A stretch of DNA of 64,000 bases from Mesorhizobium sp. M2D.F.Ca.ET.226.01.1.1 (GCF_004022705.2 NZ_RZOY02000008.1:186001-250000), one strand, 5' to 3'; positions 18,071-27,569 are shown, counted from the first letter of the stretch. The notes: generated from the sequence alone by a model not told the origin. Made by a program: numbers and translations.

Positions 18071-18984
18071 CAGTCGAGCCCCTCGGGCTTGCGCAGCAGC
18101 CAGAGCTGGATGAGGCTCAGCGCCACCAGGATGGCCAGCAGCACCATGGAGAGTGCCGCGCCATAGCCAAGCTTGAACGACACGAAGGACTGATTGAAGA
18201 TCCAGTAGACCGCCGTCAGCGTCTGGTTGCGCGGACCGCCGCGCAGGATGATGTAGAACTGGTCGAAGGCGAGGATCGAGCCCGCCACAGACAGGATCAG
18301 CGCCAGCGCCAGCGTGCGGCGCATCAGCGGCAGCGTGATCGCCCTGAACCTTGCAAACGGGCCGGCGCCATCGATGACGGCGGCCTCCTGCAGGTCCTGC
18401 GGGATCGACTGCAGGCCGGTCATCAGGATGATCATGGTGAAGCCGGCGACCTTCCAGACCACCATGGCGATGATCGACCAGAAGGCTGGCTGGAAGGTGG
18501 CCAGAAGATTGACCTTCTTCTCGGTCAGGCCGAGGTCGAAGGCGGCGGGGCTGAACAAGCCGGAATCGACGTTGAGCAGCCAGGACCAGAGCAGGCTCGC
18601 CGAGGCGAAGCCCACCACCGCCGGCATGAAGAAGGCGGTGCGGTAGAGATTGGTGAGCGGGCGCGGCTTTTCGATGAAGATCGCCAGCGGAAAGGCGACG
18701 GCGAAGATCGCGATGGTGACGATCACCGTGTAGTAGAAGGTGAATTTCAGCGCGTTCCAGAAGCGCGTGTCGCGCAGGATCGCGACGTAATTGTCGAGAC
18801 CGATAAAGGAATGCTCGCCCATCAGCGGCCAGTTGTTGAGCGACATCCAGGCTGTCATGCCGAGCGGGATGACGAAGAAGACGACGACGAAAGCCACAGC
18901 CGGCAGGACATAGAGCAGGCCCACCCACTGCCGGCGGCTGGTGGCGTGTGTTCGCGCAGGCGCTGAGGCTGTGATGGCGGTCAT
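18070..18984 (-). CDS. Sugar ABC transporter permease, MalF type
   Basis: The protein is 304 residues, from an ATG at 18984 with GGGGGAG seven nt upstream. It has six membrane segments and an EAA loop (LQEAAVIDGAGPFARFRAITLPLM). It pairs with the MalG-type permease that overlaps its stop codon. The frame is open for another 63 codons upstream, but that part is the intergenic palindromic repeat, not protein. The substrate is predicted to be an arabinose-containing oligosaccharide from the operon's hydrolase. Confidence 0.93.
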   Translation of the reverse strand: MTAITASAPARTHATSRRQWVGLLYVLPAVAFVVVFFVIPLGMTAWMSLNNWPLMGEHSFIGLDNYVAILRDTRFWNALKFTFYYTVIVTIAIFAVAFPLAIFIEKPRPLTNLYRTAFFMPAVVGFASASLLWSWLLNVDSGLFSPAAFDLGLTEKKVNLLATFQPAFWSIIAMVVWKVAGFTMIILMTGLQSIPQDLQEAAVIDGAGPFARFRAITLPLMRRTLALALILSVAGSILAFDQFYIILRGGPRNQTLTAVYWIFNQSFVSFKLGYGAALSMVLLAILVALSLIQLWLLRKPEGLD

Positions 18985-18993
18985 GGCTGGACT

Positions 18994-19226
18994 CCCCCTT
19001 CTCCCCTTGTGGGGTGAGAAGCGGTCCGCGCAGCGGACGAAAAGCCAATTGCTTGGCTTTTCGAGCTTCGAACGCCCTGAGCCTGCGAAGGGTCGGGTGG
19101 TGGATCGGCGCGAAGCGCCGAGACGGATGAGGGGTGTTCCAGGGAACACCAGCGTCTCACTCCGCTGGAACACCCCTCATCCGTCGCCTTTGGCGACACC
19201 TTCTCCCACAAGGGGAGAAGGGGGAG
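18994..19226. repeat. Rhizobial intergenic palindromic repeat (CTTCTCCCCTTGTGG family), composite copy
   Basis: The outer arms CTTCTCCCCTTGTGG and CCCACAAGGGGAGAAG face each other. Nested arms GGATGAGGGGTGTT and AACACCCCTCATCC lie inside. A very similar unit lies at 31307-31489. This is a common rhizobial intergenic repeat, placed here between the binding-protein and permease genes of the sugar operon. It can form a large hairpin in the mRNA and may stabilise or attenuate the transcript. Confidence 0.8.
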
Positions 19227-19312
19227 CGAGCCTCGCGGCGCCCTCAAATTGACGAAGGTAGTGAAAGTGAGCTGTCTCAACGCGGTGGTCCTGCAGTTGG
19301 ACGATACATCAT

Positions 19313-19349
19313 CCGGCCGCCCGGCCAGGGAGACGGGGCGGGCGGCCGG
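19313..19349 (-). terminator. Hairpin downstream of the sugar-binding protein gene
   Basis: CCGGCCGCCC pairs with GGGCGGCCGG. The stem lies 57 bp past the binding-protein stop and lacks a T-run. It is probably a transcript-stabilising or partially terminating hairpin, of the kind that lets binding protein be made in excess of permeases. Confidence 0.5.
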
Positions 19350-19405
19350 TCAGAGCCTTGGCGGCGAGGCGTTGCGCGTTCCCCACCGCCGGCTGGCCCT
19401 GGTGT

Positions 19406-20668
19406 CTACTTGTTCGGCGCCTGGTCGATGATCGACTGCATTGTGTCCTGCGCGTTCTTGATGGCGCCGTCGACGTCGTCGCCGAAGAACACCTCGTTGA
19501 TCATCTGCGTCCACGGACCGTTGGCGGAGTTGATCAGGTCGTTGAACACCACCGAATAGGGCGTCCTGCCCTTGGCCATGGCCTCGGCCGCCACCTGGTA
19601 GCGCGGATCGAGATCCTTTAGCGCGTCCTTGGCGATGTCGTTGCGCACCGGCAGGCTGCCATATTTGGCGAGGATGGTCTGGCCTTCGAGCGAATAGGCG
19701 AAGTCCAAAAACTCCTTCACCACGGCGATCTTCTTGGTGCCCTTGGTGACGACGAAATTGTCGCCGCCGGCGAAGGACGACCAGCCGCCATCCTTGCCCG
19801 GCAGGAAGGTGATGCCGTAGTCGATGTCCGGGTACTGCGTGTTGAGCGCGCCGATGGCGAAGGCGCCGGATGGCGAGATGCCGATCTTGCCGCCGGCGAA
19901 GGCGGCGAAGAAATTGGCGCCGGTGTCGGTCTGCGCGCCCTCGGGCACCAGCCCCTTCTTGATCATCGAGCGGTAGAGGTCGATCGCGCCGCGCAGCTGC
20001 GGGCTGTCCAGCGTCGCCTTCGAGCCGTCCTCCGACAGGATGTCGCCGCCCGAGGCCCAGATCAGCGGCGTGAAGGTGAAAATGTTGCAGCCGCCGCAAT
20101 TGCCGGAGAAATAGAAGCCCTTGATATCGCCGCCGAGCCCGTTGACCTTTTCGGCGTCGGCCTCGATCTCGGCCCAGTTGGTCGGCCCCTTCTCCGGGTC
20201 GAGGCCGGCCTGCTTGAACAGCTTCTTGTTCCAGATCAGCACCGAGGCATCGGCCGAGAACGGCAGGCCGTAAATATGGTCCTTATAGGTGCCGGTCTTC
20301 ACATGCGCCGGCGACAGGCTGGCGAAATAGGGCAAGGATTTCGCCCAGTCGGTGATGTCCTCCAACTGGCCTGCGGCGGCGAAGGACGGCGTGTAGATCA
20401 GGTCGAGCGACAGCGCGTCGGGAGCCGTGCCGCCGGCCGCGGCCGCGCCATATTTCGGGATGATCTCGGCGTTTGGAATGATGTCGAGCTTGATCTGGTC
20501 CTTATGCGCCTTGTTGAAGGCGTCGACGATGCGCGGCATGAAATTCGAGCCGTCGGCGCGCACCCAGATGTTGGCGGTCTCGGCGGAAGCCGCCCCGAGG
20601 CCGCCGCCGATGACGGCGGCGGCAAGCGCCAGCTTGGCAAGCATGGTGTTCACGTTATTCCTCCTCAT
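19406..20668 (-). CDS. Extracellular solute-binding protein of a sugar ABC transporter
   Basis: The protein is about 420 residues. A Sec signal peptide is present: charged n-region MRRNNVNTMLAK, hydrophobic LALAAAVIGGGLGA and cleavage after ASA. The mature protein has the SBP_bac_1 fold (family 1 carbohydrate-binding), with WSSFAGGDNFVVTKG and the hinge region visible. Two good starts compete: ATG at 20668 after GGAGGAGAACC, and GTG at 20653 after AGGAGGAATAAC. I chose the first for its charged n-region. It is 60 bp after the LacI gene. It should deliver the operon's sugar to the two permeases encoded downstream. Confidence 0.9.
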   Translation of the reverse strand: MRRNNVNTMLAKLALAAAVIGGGLGAASAETANIWVRADGSNFMPRIVDAFNKAHKDQIKLDIIPNAEIIPKYGAAAAGGTAPDALSLDLIYTPSFAAAGQLEDITDWAKSLPYFASLSPAHVKTGTYKDHIYGLPFSADASVLIWNKKLFKQAGLDPEKGPTNWAEIEADAEKVNGLGGDIKGFYFSGNCGGCNIFTFTPLIWASGGDILSEDGSKATLDSPQLRGAIDLYRSMIKKGLVPEGAQTDTGANFFAAFAGGKIGISPSGAFAIGALNTQYPDIDYGITFLPGKDGGWSSFAGGDNFVVTKGTKKIAVVKEFLDFAYSLEGQTILAKYGSLPVRNDIAKDALKDLDPRYQVAAEAMAKGRTPYSVVFNDLINSANGPWTQMINEVFFGDDVDGAIKNAQDTMQSIIDQAPNK

Positions 20669-20728
20669 GGTTCTCCTCCCAGTTTCGGCCACGCCGCCCG
20701 GCGGAACCGGGCGCGTAGCCTTGTTGCT

Positions 20729-21778
20729 TCATTCCGGCGGACTTCCGCATGACTGACGCACCACCAGCCGGCACGGCAGTTTCCTGATGCCCGGCACGGC
20801 CGCCCGGCCGCCCACGAGCGAAAGCAGGGCAAGTCCGGCCTCGCGGCCGAGGCTCGCCAGGTTCATGTCGACGGAGGTCAGCGGCGGGCGCGTCGCCTCG
20901 GCCACGATCTCCCAATTGTCGAAGCCGATGACGCCGACATCCTCGGGCACGCGAATGCCGCGCTCGCGCAGCGCGTCTATGACGCCGCGGGCGATCTGGT
21001 CGTTGCCGCAGAAGACGGCGTCCGGCCAGCCTTCCCTGCCCGCCTTGCCGAACAGCTTTGCCACCGCCTCATGGCCCCAGGCTTCCGACCAGGCGCCAAG
21101 CAGCGGCTCGGCCGTGGGCAAGCCGTGCTCCTGAAGTACCTCCCGGCAAGCCTCGGCCCGCGCATGCACCACCGCGAAGCTCTCCGGGCCGCTGACATGG
21201 GTGATGCGGCGGCGCCCGAGCCGCACAAAATGCTCGACCGCCAGCCGCGCGCCGCCGGCATCGTCGGAGACGAGGCCGACCGCGCCGGGATCGGGCTGGG
21301 TGAAGGCGTAGACAACGGGCACGCGCAGGTTGGAGAGGTCGACCGGCAGATGGCGGTCGATGCGTTTTCCGGTGGCGATGATGCCGTCGACGCGCTTGTC
21401 GAGCATGGCCTCGACATGCAGCTGGCCGAGACGGGTGTCGTCCTCGACATTGCACAGGAACACCGACACGCCATTGTCGACCAGCGCATCCGAGACGCCG
21501 GCCATCAGCGGCAGCGAGAAGCGGCCATAGGTGTCGTTGGTGAGCAGGCCGACGGTAAACGAGCGCTTACGCAAAAGGCTCTGCGCCAGGCTGTTCGGCC
21601 GGAAGCCGAGCAGCCGCGCCGTCTCGCGGATGCGCTCGCGCGTCTCCGCCGTCATGCGCCCCTGCCCGTTCAGCGCCTTGGACGCCGTCGCCACGCTGAC
21701 GCCGGCCGCGGCCGCCACCTCGCGCAGTGTGACCGGCGGCTTGGCTGAAACTGGCGCTGGCTCGGCGTCGGCGGACAT
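20729..21778 (-). CDS. LacI family transcriptional regulator
   Basis: The 349-residue protein begins with a short tail, then the LacI helix-turn-helix VTLREVAAAAGVSVATASKALNG (about 16-38) and hinge helix SLAQSLLRKRS. A periplasmic-binding-like sugar sensor follows, ending in IGFDNWEIVAEATRPPLTSVDMN. It is the first gene of the sugar operon on the same strand, preceded by two identical 16-bp operator-like sites, so it probably represses its own operon until the sugar binds. Confidence 0.93.
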   Translation of the reverse strand: MSADAEPAPVSAKPPVTLREVAAAAGVSVATASKALNGQGRMTAETRERIRETARLLGFRPNSLAQSLLRKRSFTVGLLTNDTYGRFSLPLMAGVSDALVDNGVSVFLCNVEDDTRLGQLHVEAMLDKRVDGIIATGKRIDRHLPVDLSNLRVPVVYAFTQPDPGAVGLVSDDAGGARLAVEHFVRLGRRRITHVSGPESFAVVHARAEACREVLQEHGLPTAEPLLGAWSEAWGHEAVAKLFGKAGREGWPDAVFCGNDQIARGVIDALRERGIRVPEDVGVIGFDNWEIVAEATRPPLTSVDMNLASLGREAGLALLSLVGGRAAVPGIRKLPCRLVVRQSCGSPPE

Positions 21779-21801
21779 TTCTCGAGGCGCATCCCTGAGT
21801 T

Positions 21802-21885
21802 GGGAAAAGGTTTTCTCTTATCGCCCTGCGCGGTGATGACGGGTGAGGTCAGCAAGCGCGGAACGATTTGGGAAAAGGTTTTCTC
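21802..21885. promoter_or_regulatory. Two identical LacI-type operators upstream of the sugar operon
   Basis: GGGAAAAGGTTTTCTC occurs at 21802-21817 and again, identically, at 21870-21885 (68 bp apart). The core GAAAA-NN-TTTTC is the inverted-repeat form bound by LacI-family proteins. Two sites separated by about 6.5 helical turns would allow looping by a tetramer or cooperative binding. The first site is 24 bp upstream of the LacI start codon. Confidence 0.75.
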
Positions 21886-21954
21886 AGAGAGAGATTAGGC
21901 GAAGGTGGAGGGGTTGGCAAGGGGGAACACGAGGGTGGCGACGATGAAAGCTTG

Positions 21955-23243
21955 TTAGCGTGAGGTTGCCGAGTTCTGTATAGCCGGCTGCGGATGTGTT
22001 TGAACCAGATCGTTGCGCCTATTGTGTGTCTCGGTGACAAAATCTATGAACGCAACAGCAGCACCGACGGCGAGGCGAGCATGACGAGGTTCGAGTCCTC
22101 TGTGCTGTCCATCTCTGCCATGACCAGATCCATATAGGCCTCGCAGCTCTGCTAGATATTGGGTGAGCGAACCGAGGTTTCGTAAGATCAACCGGACGGT
22201 TTCCGCTCCTTTTGCCTCATCCGAAATACCCTCCGGGACTAGCCGCAATTCCTTCGCCAAAGTCTTCGTAAGTTCCGGGAGATCAGCCTTCTTGGGCACC
22301 TCAATACCTCGCTTTGCGAGGATGCTCTTGCAGCACGACTCGACGAGTTCCTTGGCCGTTCCTATTGCCAGCGCAGGATCACGTTCTACGGATTGCTCTA
22401 GGCGCTCGATTTCCTTCTGCATCCAAGCGGCGTCAAGGGCGTCGGCAACCGTCCTCGCTCTCGACACCGACCGTGCGCTCGTGCCCTGGAAGCACATCGC
22501 TACGAAACGCGGACGGCCTGCGATTCTCTCTTCTTCGACCAAATGCCAGCCTTCTCGGCGCAATTGGTCATTAAACTGCTGGACGAGCGCCAATGTTTCG
22601 TTCCGATCCGGTCGAACGACGGGGTGCACCATTTCGCATAGAAACCGAAGAAACAGGTCGGTCGGCCCATGTAGAAGATTGAAGCGCGAATCACTATAGA
22701 CCCAGTCATTATCCCAGTCTTCGTTGTTGACGCGATGCTGCCAGATATCTCCAGCGGAGTCTTTGAAGCGACTGTCGAAAGAGCGAAGGTTCTGGAGGTC
22801 ATAGAGTCTTTGGAGAAATTCGACTTCGTCCAGTCGTCCACTCCAAACACAGAATCGAGCCGAAGCCCATCGAAGATGTTCTGCCGGATGGCGATAGATA
22901 CCTCTCCCTCACCACTTCGCCAGTCTTCCCGTTGGGCTATCCGTGGGGCAATTTTCACCCCAAACCAATCGGAAGTATATTGTTCAAGGATTGGTTTGAG
23001 CCGCGCTGAAACCTGTTCTTCCAGTCCTTCTCTTTTCGTTCCGAGGCGCGCGTACTCCGCTGGGTCGATTAGTAGGTATATTGTCCATATTGCAGTCCCG
23101 CCGTTCCAATTGTCGTAGCCGGTCTCATCGAACCTTGGCGCCGACTTCTTAAGGAGTTCAGCGGCCTCGTTCATACCTTCTGCAATCAGCATATCGCATG
23201 CGGCGGCGAGGTATTGTTCGGGGTCAGCGGCTATGTCTTTCAT
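21955..23243 (-). pseudogene. Abortive-infection family protein (Abi_C), frameshifted
   Basis: Two frames are needed. From the ATG at 23243 the first reads MKDIAADPEQYLAAACDML and onward to IFDGLRLDSVFGVDD near 22838. The continuation lies in the next frame: LDEVEFLQRLYDLQ, GDIWQHRVNNEDWDNDWVY and LLHGPTDLFLRFLCEMVHP, then the C-terminal Abi_C domain (LAIGTAKELVESCCKSILAKRG, LRGLYGSGHGR, RHARLAVGAAVAFIDFV) to 21955. The second frame alone has an internal ATG at 22632 and might yield a 225-residue Abi_C fragment. The break near 22830-22840 may be a small deletion between GAC repeats or a sequencing error. Abi_C proteins are phage-exclusion candidates. It is divergent from an HNH nuclease gene. 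Confidence 0.75.
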
Positions 23244-23369
23244 CGGTTTTCTCACGTCGATTCGTGGGTTCGCCAGGCGAATTGCTAAGAGAAGAAGATT
23301 TGATATGGCATCACTCTGTACGTATCATTGCTGGCAATCACCTCCAAGTATCACTCGCCAAAGACACTT

Positions 23370-24650
23370 ATGGCCAAGACGTTCAATGAACTGCTGACCG
23401 CCGTAGGAATCACGCCGACCGATGTCTGCGTCATTCGCCACCACACAGCCGAGCGCGGCAAGGACTTCGCGACGCTGCACGATCTATGGCGTGACAATCT
23501 TGCGGGGTTTACGCGTTATCAGGCAACTCAGGAGGCCGGACGGCCGATCTTCCGCCAGCGCAAGATTTGGGCTGCTTTCGTAAAGCCGATGGCCGATGAG
23601 ACCATGTTCATCGGTCTGTTCGATGCGACCCTGGCGGGGACGCGGAAGGCGGATTGGCTTTGCGACTACCGAGGCGACAAACCTCGTGGAGGCGAACCAG
23701 TCGATATCTTTATGACGCGGCCACGCCCCGAGCTTTCCGATCGTATCGGCATTCTGCGTGTCGATTGGCCAGATGAAAACCGGCGAACCTGGGCGCGAAA
23801 AGCGGAAGGGCTAATACTGCCACTTTCTACTCGGCAGCCTGCCGCGCCCACCGGACCGATAGCCGGGGAAGCATTGATTGGCGCCCTATCCAGTCTAGGC
23901 TTCTCAACCACTCATGCTACCCAGAAGCTCATCCAGTTGCGCCGTGGCGAGCTCGTTGTCTACGTGAAGCGGGATATCGAGACACGGCCCATGGTTGTGC
24001 ATCCACATTATATCGATCGTGCAGAGGATTTCCGCGCCCTTGGCGGTGTGGAAGTTCCCAACCCGGCGCGAACCTACGTCAACAGTAACCTGCGAGCTTT
24101 TCCAGCCTTCCATGCCGATCATCGCGACAGTGGGGGACGTCATGGCTTTGCCATCGGAGTTGATGCAAGCCGCCTTCGCGCTCTGGTTAACCTACTGGAG
24201 CAGGGTGCGACGATCTCCACGCCGGACGGCGACGTGCGCGTGGTCGCGTCGGAAGAAGATCCGCTTACAGAGCAAGAGCGGTTGCAGGCCGCGAGGATCG
24301 GACAGGGCGAATTTCGCGACGCGCTGATGATTTACTGGAAAGGCGCTTGCCCGGTCGCCGGCGTTGATCATCTAGCGCTGCTTCGCGCCTCACACATCAA
24401 GCCCTGGCGCGAGGCTTCGAACGCCGAGCGCCTCGATCCGTTCAACGGGCTTCTCCTGTGTGCCCATATTGATGCGCTGTTCGACCGCAATCTGATCACG
24501 TTCGAAGACGACGGCCTGATAAAGATCTCATCGCTGCTATCGGCCGAGAATCGCGCTCGCTTGGGGCTCGATCCGGCCTGTCGAATCTCGGGTCTCGATA
24601 TGCGGCACCGGCCCTTTCTCGCGCATCATCGAAGTCGATTTCGGCCCTAA
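23370..24650 (+). CDS. HNH endonuclease domain protein, defence-associated type
   Basis: The product is 426 residues from the ATG at 23370 (MAKTFNELLTAVG). The N-terminal 160 residues (LRDLWRDN-like HDLWRDNLAGFTRYQATQE, then an FIGLFD strand) resemble a region I recall in front of several GIY-YIG or HNH nucleases. A middle segment (VHPHYIDRAEDFRALGG, SNLRAFPAFH) may bind DNA. Residues 335-400 are an HNH_2 nuclease: LLRASHIKPWR, RLDPFNGLLLCAHIDALFDRNLITF, with catalytic His, Asn and His visible. Together with the divergent Abi_C gene 126 bp away and apparently lower GC, it looks like an acquired defence pair. It could also be a solitary restriction-type nuclease. Confidence 0.75.
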   Translation: MAKTFNELLTAVGITPTDVCVIRHHTAERGKDFATLHDLWRDNLAGFTRYQATQEAGRPIFRQRKIWAAFVKPMADETMFIGLFDATLAGTRKADWLCDYRGDKPRGGEPVDIFMTRPRPELSDRIGILRVDWPDENRRTWARKAEGLILPLSTRQPAAPTGPIAGEALIGALSSLGFSTTHATQKLIQLRRGELVVYVKRDIETRPMVVHPHYIDRAEDFRALGGVEVPNPARTYVNSNLRAFPAFHADHRDSGGRHGFAIGVDASRLRALVNLLEQGATISTPDGDVRVVASEEDPLTEQERLQAARIGQGEFRDALMIYWKGACPVAGVDHLALLRASHIKPWREASNAERLDPFNGLLLCAHIDALFDRNLITFEDDGLIKISSLLSAENRARLGLDPACRISGLDMRHRPFLAHHRSRFRP

Positions 24651-24757
24651 CCAGTCAGGAGATTTGCGTCCCAGCTCTTTGTCGCACAGTCGCCCGCCTC
24701 CAAGCAGGCGCATTCGAAGCGCACGCTGCCGCACAGCTGCCGCGAAGCATTTTCGGC

Positions 24758-25612
24758 TCATCGGCCGGGCCGTTCACCTGCCGACGCACAATCAAAGCCT
24801 GGCGGTCTCGAATATGCGGCTGGGATTGCCGGTAGCGGCCGGGTCGCGATTTCGAGCATGAGCTTGCGCGCGATCGCCGACTCGAAGTCGCCGGCATCCG
24901 TGATGCCGACGGTGAACGCGCCGGGCCCGCCGATGACACAATGCTCGAAGTAGCGTTCCAGGTAGCTTTCTCCGTATGACGCGAAAGGGTCCGTTGCCGT
25001 GTCGCGGGAGATGGCGATGGGCAGCCCGTTGATGGTGATGCCGCGCGCAACCAGGGCGGCCCGGACTGCGGTGACCGATGGACCAATGTTGTTGGGGCCG
25101 TCTCCCGACAAGTCGATCACCCGCCGCATGCTGCGCACGCCGCTCCGGTCGAGCAGCTGGCCCGCCGCCGAGAGTGCGCCGGATATCGAGGTCCCAACCC
25201 CCTGCGTCAACGGCTGTCCCTGCAGGGCGTCGGCCAATGCGATCGCATCCCGACCGTCCGACAGCACGGTCCACGGAATGATCACCGATTGTTGCCGCGG
25301 GCCCGCCCATTCAAGGTACAGCACAGCTATCCTGCCTGTCGGCCCCGATGCCAACACCCGTGCAAGTCTGGGCTGGCGGAAGGCGCTGATGTAGCCCTCG
25401 CGCTGTGCCCGCTGCTCGGCTCGGCTCATCGAGGGTGAAACGTCGACTGCGAGAACGAGCGCGAGGTCGACGTCGACGACGCCAACGTTCGGCCGGGGTG
25501 CGGCGGCTGCCCACTCGACCGCGCACAGCGCGAGCAGGCAAGCGGCGCCGCGTCGAATGCGTCGGAACGTTGCCGTTCCGTTGGTGACCGGCCGGGCCGC
25601 CGTGAAGGCCAT
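24758..25612 (-). CDS. DUF1194 protein with von Willebrand A domain, exported
   Basis: The protein is 284 residues, from the ATG at 25612 (GGAG seven nt upstream; an ATG two codons earlier is too close). A signal-peptide-like hydrophobic stretch, GAACLLALCAVEWAAAA, precedes the VWA domain. The MIDAS motif DVSPSMS is at residues 58-64, and the later Thr and Asp positions are GVGTSISGAL and IDLSGDGPNN. This combination is the DUF1194 family, periplasmic proteins of unknown function common in alphaproteobacteria. It is divergent from the CadC-like regulator gene. Confidence 0.85.
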   Translation of the reverse strand: MAFTAARPVTNGTATFRRIRRGAACLLALCAVEWAAAAPRPNVGVVDVDLALVLAVDVSPSMSRAEQRAQREGYISAFRQPRLARVLASGPTGRIAVLYLEWAGPRQQSVIIPWTVLSDGRDAIALADALQGQPLTQGVGTSISGALSAAGQLLDRSGVRSMRRVIDLSGDGPNNIGPSVTAVRAALVARGITINGLPIAISRDTATDPFASYGESYLERYFEHCVIGGPGAFTVGITDAGDFESAIARKLMLEIATRPLPAIPAAYSRPPGFDCASAGERPGR

Positions 25613-25812
25613 TTGCATGCTCCGCGAAGCAAATGTCGGTGCATGCGAAGCTACCGGCCGGCCTGCGCGGATGTCACGAAAGGCTGCCGGTATTCCGCCG
25701 AAGACGTGGCGAAAATCGCGGCGCCGGCGACGGAGCGGCGGGACCTATGCCGGCCTTTGTGCTAAAGAAGCTGAACGGGTCGAGGCATGGTAGCGCCCGG
25801 AGGGAGCCCAAG

Positions 25813-27516
25813 GTGACATCCTCCATGCCCACGAGGTTCGCCATCAACGGCGTGGTTGCCGATCTGAGCAGTGAAACGCTGCTTGACAAATCGGGCAACG
25901 CTCTGGCCCTGCGGCCGCAGTCCTTTGCCGTGCTTCGTTATTTTCTGATGAATCCCAATCGCCTTGTGACCAAGGACGAGTTGATGAAGGCGGTCTGGCA
26001 CGAGGTTGCGGTCACCGACGACAGCCTGGTGCAGTGCGTCCGCGACATCCGTTCAGCATTGCGCGACGACAGGCAATCCGTCCTGCAGACGGTGCCGAAG
26101 CGCGGCTATCGGTTCGTGCTGCCGCCGCAGACGGCGTCCGGGCGGAGCCGGGCGGCTCGGCCGACGCTCATAGCGGCAGCCGTCGTCGGCCTTGTCGCGG
26201 CCGGCGCGATCGTCTGGCGCATCAATTGGCCAGCGGCGACACGCGGAAACCTGTCGATCGCCGTCCTGCCGTTCGACGATTTCAGCGGCAGCGGACAACA
26301 GTCCCGCCTGGCCGACGCTCTTACCGACGACATCATCACCGAGCTCGCCCGGATCCGCTACGTCAAGGTGATCGCCCGCAACTCCGTCGATGCCTACAAG
26401 GGCAAGAGCGTCGACGTCAGGCAGATCGCACACGATCTCGGCACGACTTACGTGCTCGAAGGCAGCCTCGAAATGCGGGAAACGCAGATGCGCGTCACCG
26501 CGCAGTTGATCGATGCGGAAGGCGGGACCCATCTCTGGTCCGAACGTTATGACCGCAAGGCCGACGACTTCTTCATCGTTCGCGATGACGTCGTCACTCG
26601 TCTTGTTGGAACATTGACCGGTTACGATGGCCCGCTCTGGGCGCAGTGGACTCAATCGGCGAAACGCCGGACCCCGGGCAGCTTGCAGGCCTTCGACTAC
26701 TTCCTGCTGGCCAAGGAGCCTTATCGGCGTCATCACGAGGACGGGAATCTGGAGGCCCGCCATTTAATCGAGAAGGCGATTGACCTCGATCCGCAATTTG
26801 CCGCTGCCTGGAACTACCTCGCAAATACCTACATGCAGGACGCGATCAACGGCTGGAATGGCGACCGCGCCGGTTCGTGGCAGAATTACCGCGACGCAGT
26901 CCAGAAGGCGGCCTCTCTCGATCCTCAGGACGGTTCCATACAGGAGAGTCTCGGCGTGATGTATTTCGAGCGAGGCGAAGTGCAGCTTGGCAGGCAGGCC
27001 TGGGAACGCGCGCTGCAACTCGCTCCAAACGACAATCTCGTCAACCGCGCGATCGGTGCGCAGTTGCCGCTCGCGCTTGGCACCGAACATGCGGCGGACG
27101 GTGTCAAGCTGGTCGAGCGGGCTCTCAACGAGCTCGATCCGTTGCATCCGCCGTTTCAAGAGGTCAACCTCGGCATCGCTCTCTATTTTGCGGGGCGCTA
27201 CCCCGAAGCGGCCGACGCGTTGGGCAAGGTGCCCGAACCATGGCTGGAGCCGCGCCTCATGCTGGCGCTTTCCTTTGCGCAAGCGGGTGTTGCCGACAAG
27301 GCCAAGGCGCAGGCCGCGGAGGTGATGAAGCTCGATCCGGACTTCTCCGCCGAAGCTTGGATCGCCAACGACATCTACCAGCCGGGCAGCAGCTCGGCAG
27401 TGCTATTTGTGGAAGGAGCCCGCAAAGCCGGCTTGCCGATCTGCGCCAGAGACGTGGCGCGCATCGAACCGAAAGATCGATTGCCGGAATGCGAGGCCGG
27501 CCGCGGGAAAGGCTAA
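25813..27516 (+). CDS. CadC-type winged-helix regulator with membrane segment and TPR repeats
   Basis: The N-terminal OmpR/PhoB-type winged helix (residues 8-105: LRPQSFAVLRYFLMN, VTDDSLVQCVRDIRSALRD, KRGYRF) is followed by one membrane helix (TLIAAAVVGLVAAGAIVWRI). A FlgO/TolB-like domain (IAVLPFDDFSG, ALTDDIITELARI, LEGSLEMRETQMRVTAQLID) and several TPR repeats follow. This is the layout of rhizobial ToxR/CadC-like regulators and adenylate-cyclase-type sensor proteins. GTG at 25813 has GGAGGG eight nt upstream; ATG at 25825 is an alternative. The signal and targets are unknown. The divergent VWA gene is a candidate target. Confidence 0.85.
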   Translation: MTSSMPTRFAINGVVADLSSETLLDKSGNALALRPQSFAVLRYFLMNPNRLVTKDELMKAVWHEVAVTDDSLVQCVRDIRSALRDDRQSVLQTVPKRGYRFVLPPQTASGRSRAARPTLIAAAVVGLVAAGAIVWRINWPAATRGNLSIAVLPFDDFSGSGQQSRLADALTDDIITELARIRYVKVIARNSVDAYKGKSVDVRQIAHDLGTTYVLEGSLEMRETQMRVTAQLIDAEGGTHLWSERYDRKADDFFIVRDDVVTRLVGTLTGYDGPLWAQWTQSAKRRTPGSLQAFDYFLLAKEPYRRHHEDGNLEARHLIEKAIDLDPQFAAAWNYLANTYMQDAINGWNGDRAGSWQNYRDAVQKAASLDPQDGSIQESLGVMYFERGEVQLGRQAWERALQLAPNDNLVNRAIGAQLPLALGTEHAADGVKLVERALNELDPLHPPFQEVNLGIALYFAGRYPEAADALGKVPEPWLEPRLMLALSFAQAGVADKAKAQAAEVMKLDPDFSAEAWIANDIYQPGSSSAVLFVEGARKAGLPICARDVARIEPKDRLPECEAGRGKG

Positions 27517-27569
27517 GGCACTTGTCACGATGCCGAAAGGCGCCGCTGCGGCAGCGGGCGCAGTGGCGA

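Noticed and set aside
22500..23255. First Abi frame read as a complete 251-residue protein
   Set aside because: After about residue 140 it becomes Ser/Thr-rich non-homologous sequence, while the true continuation is visible in the next frame.
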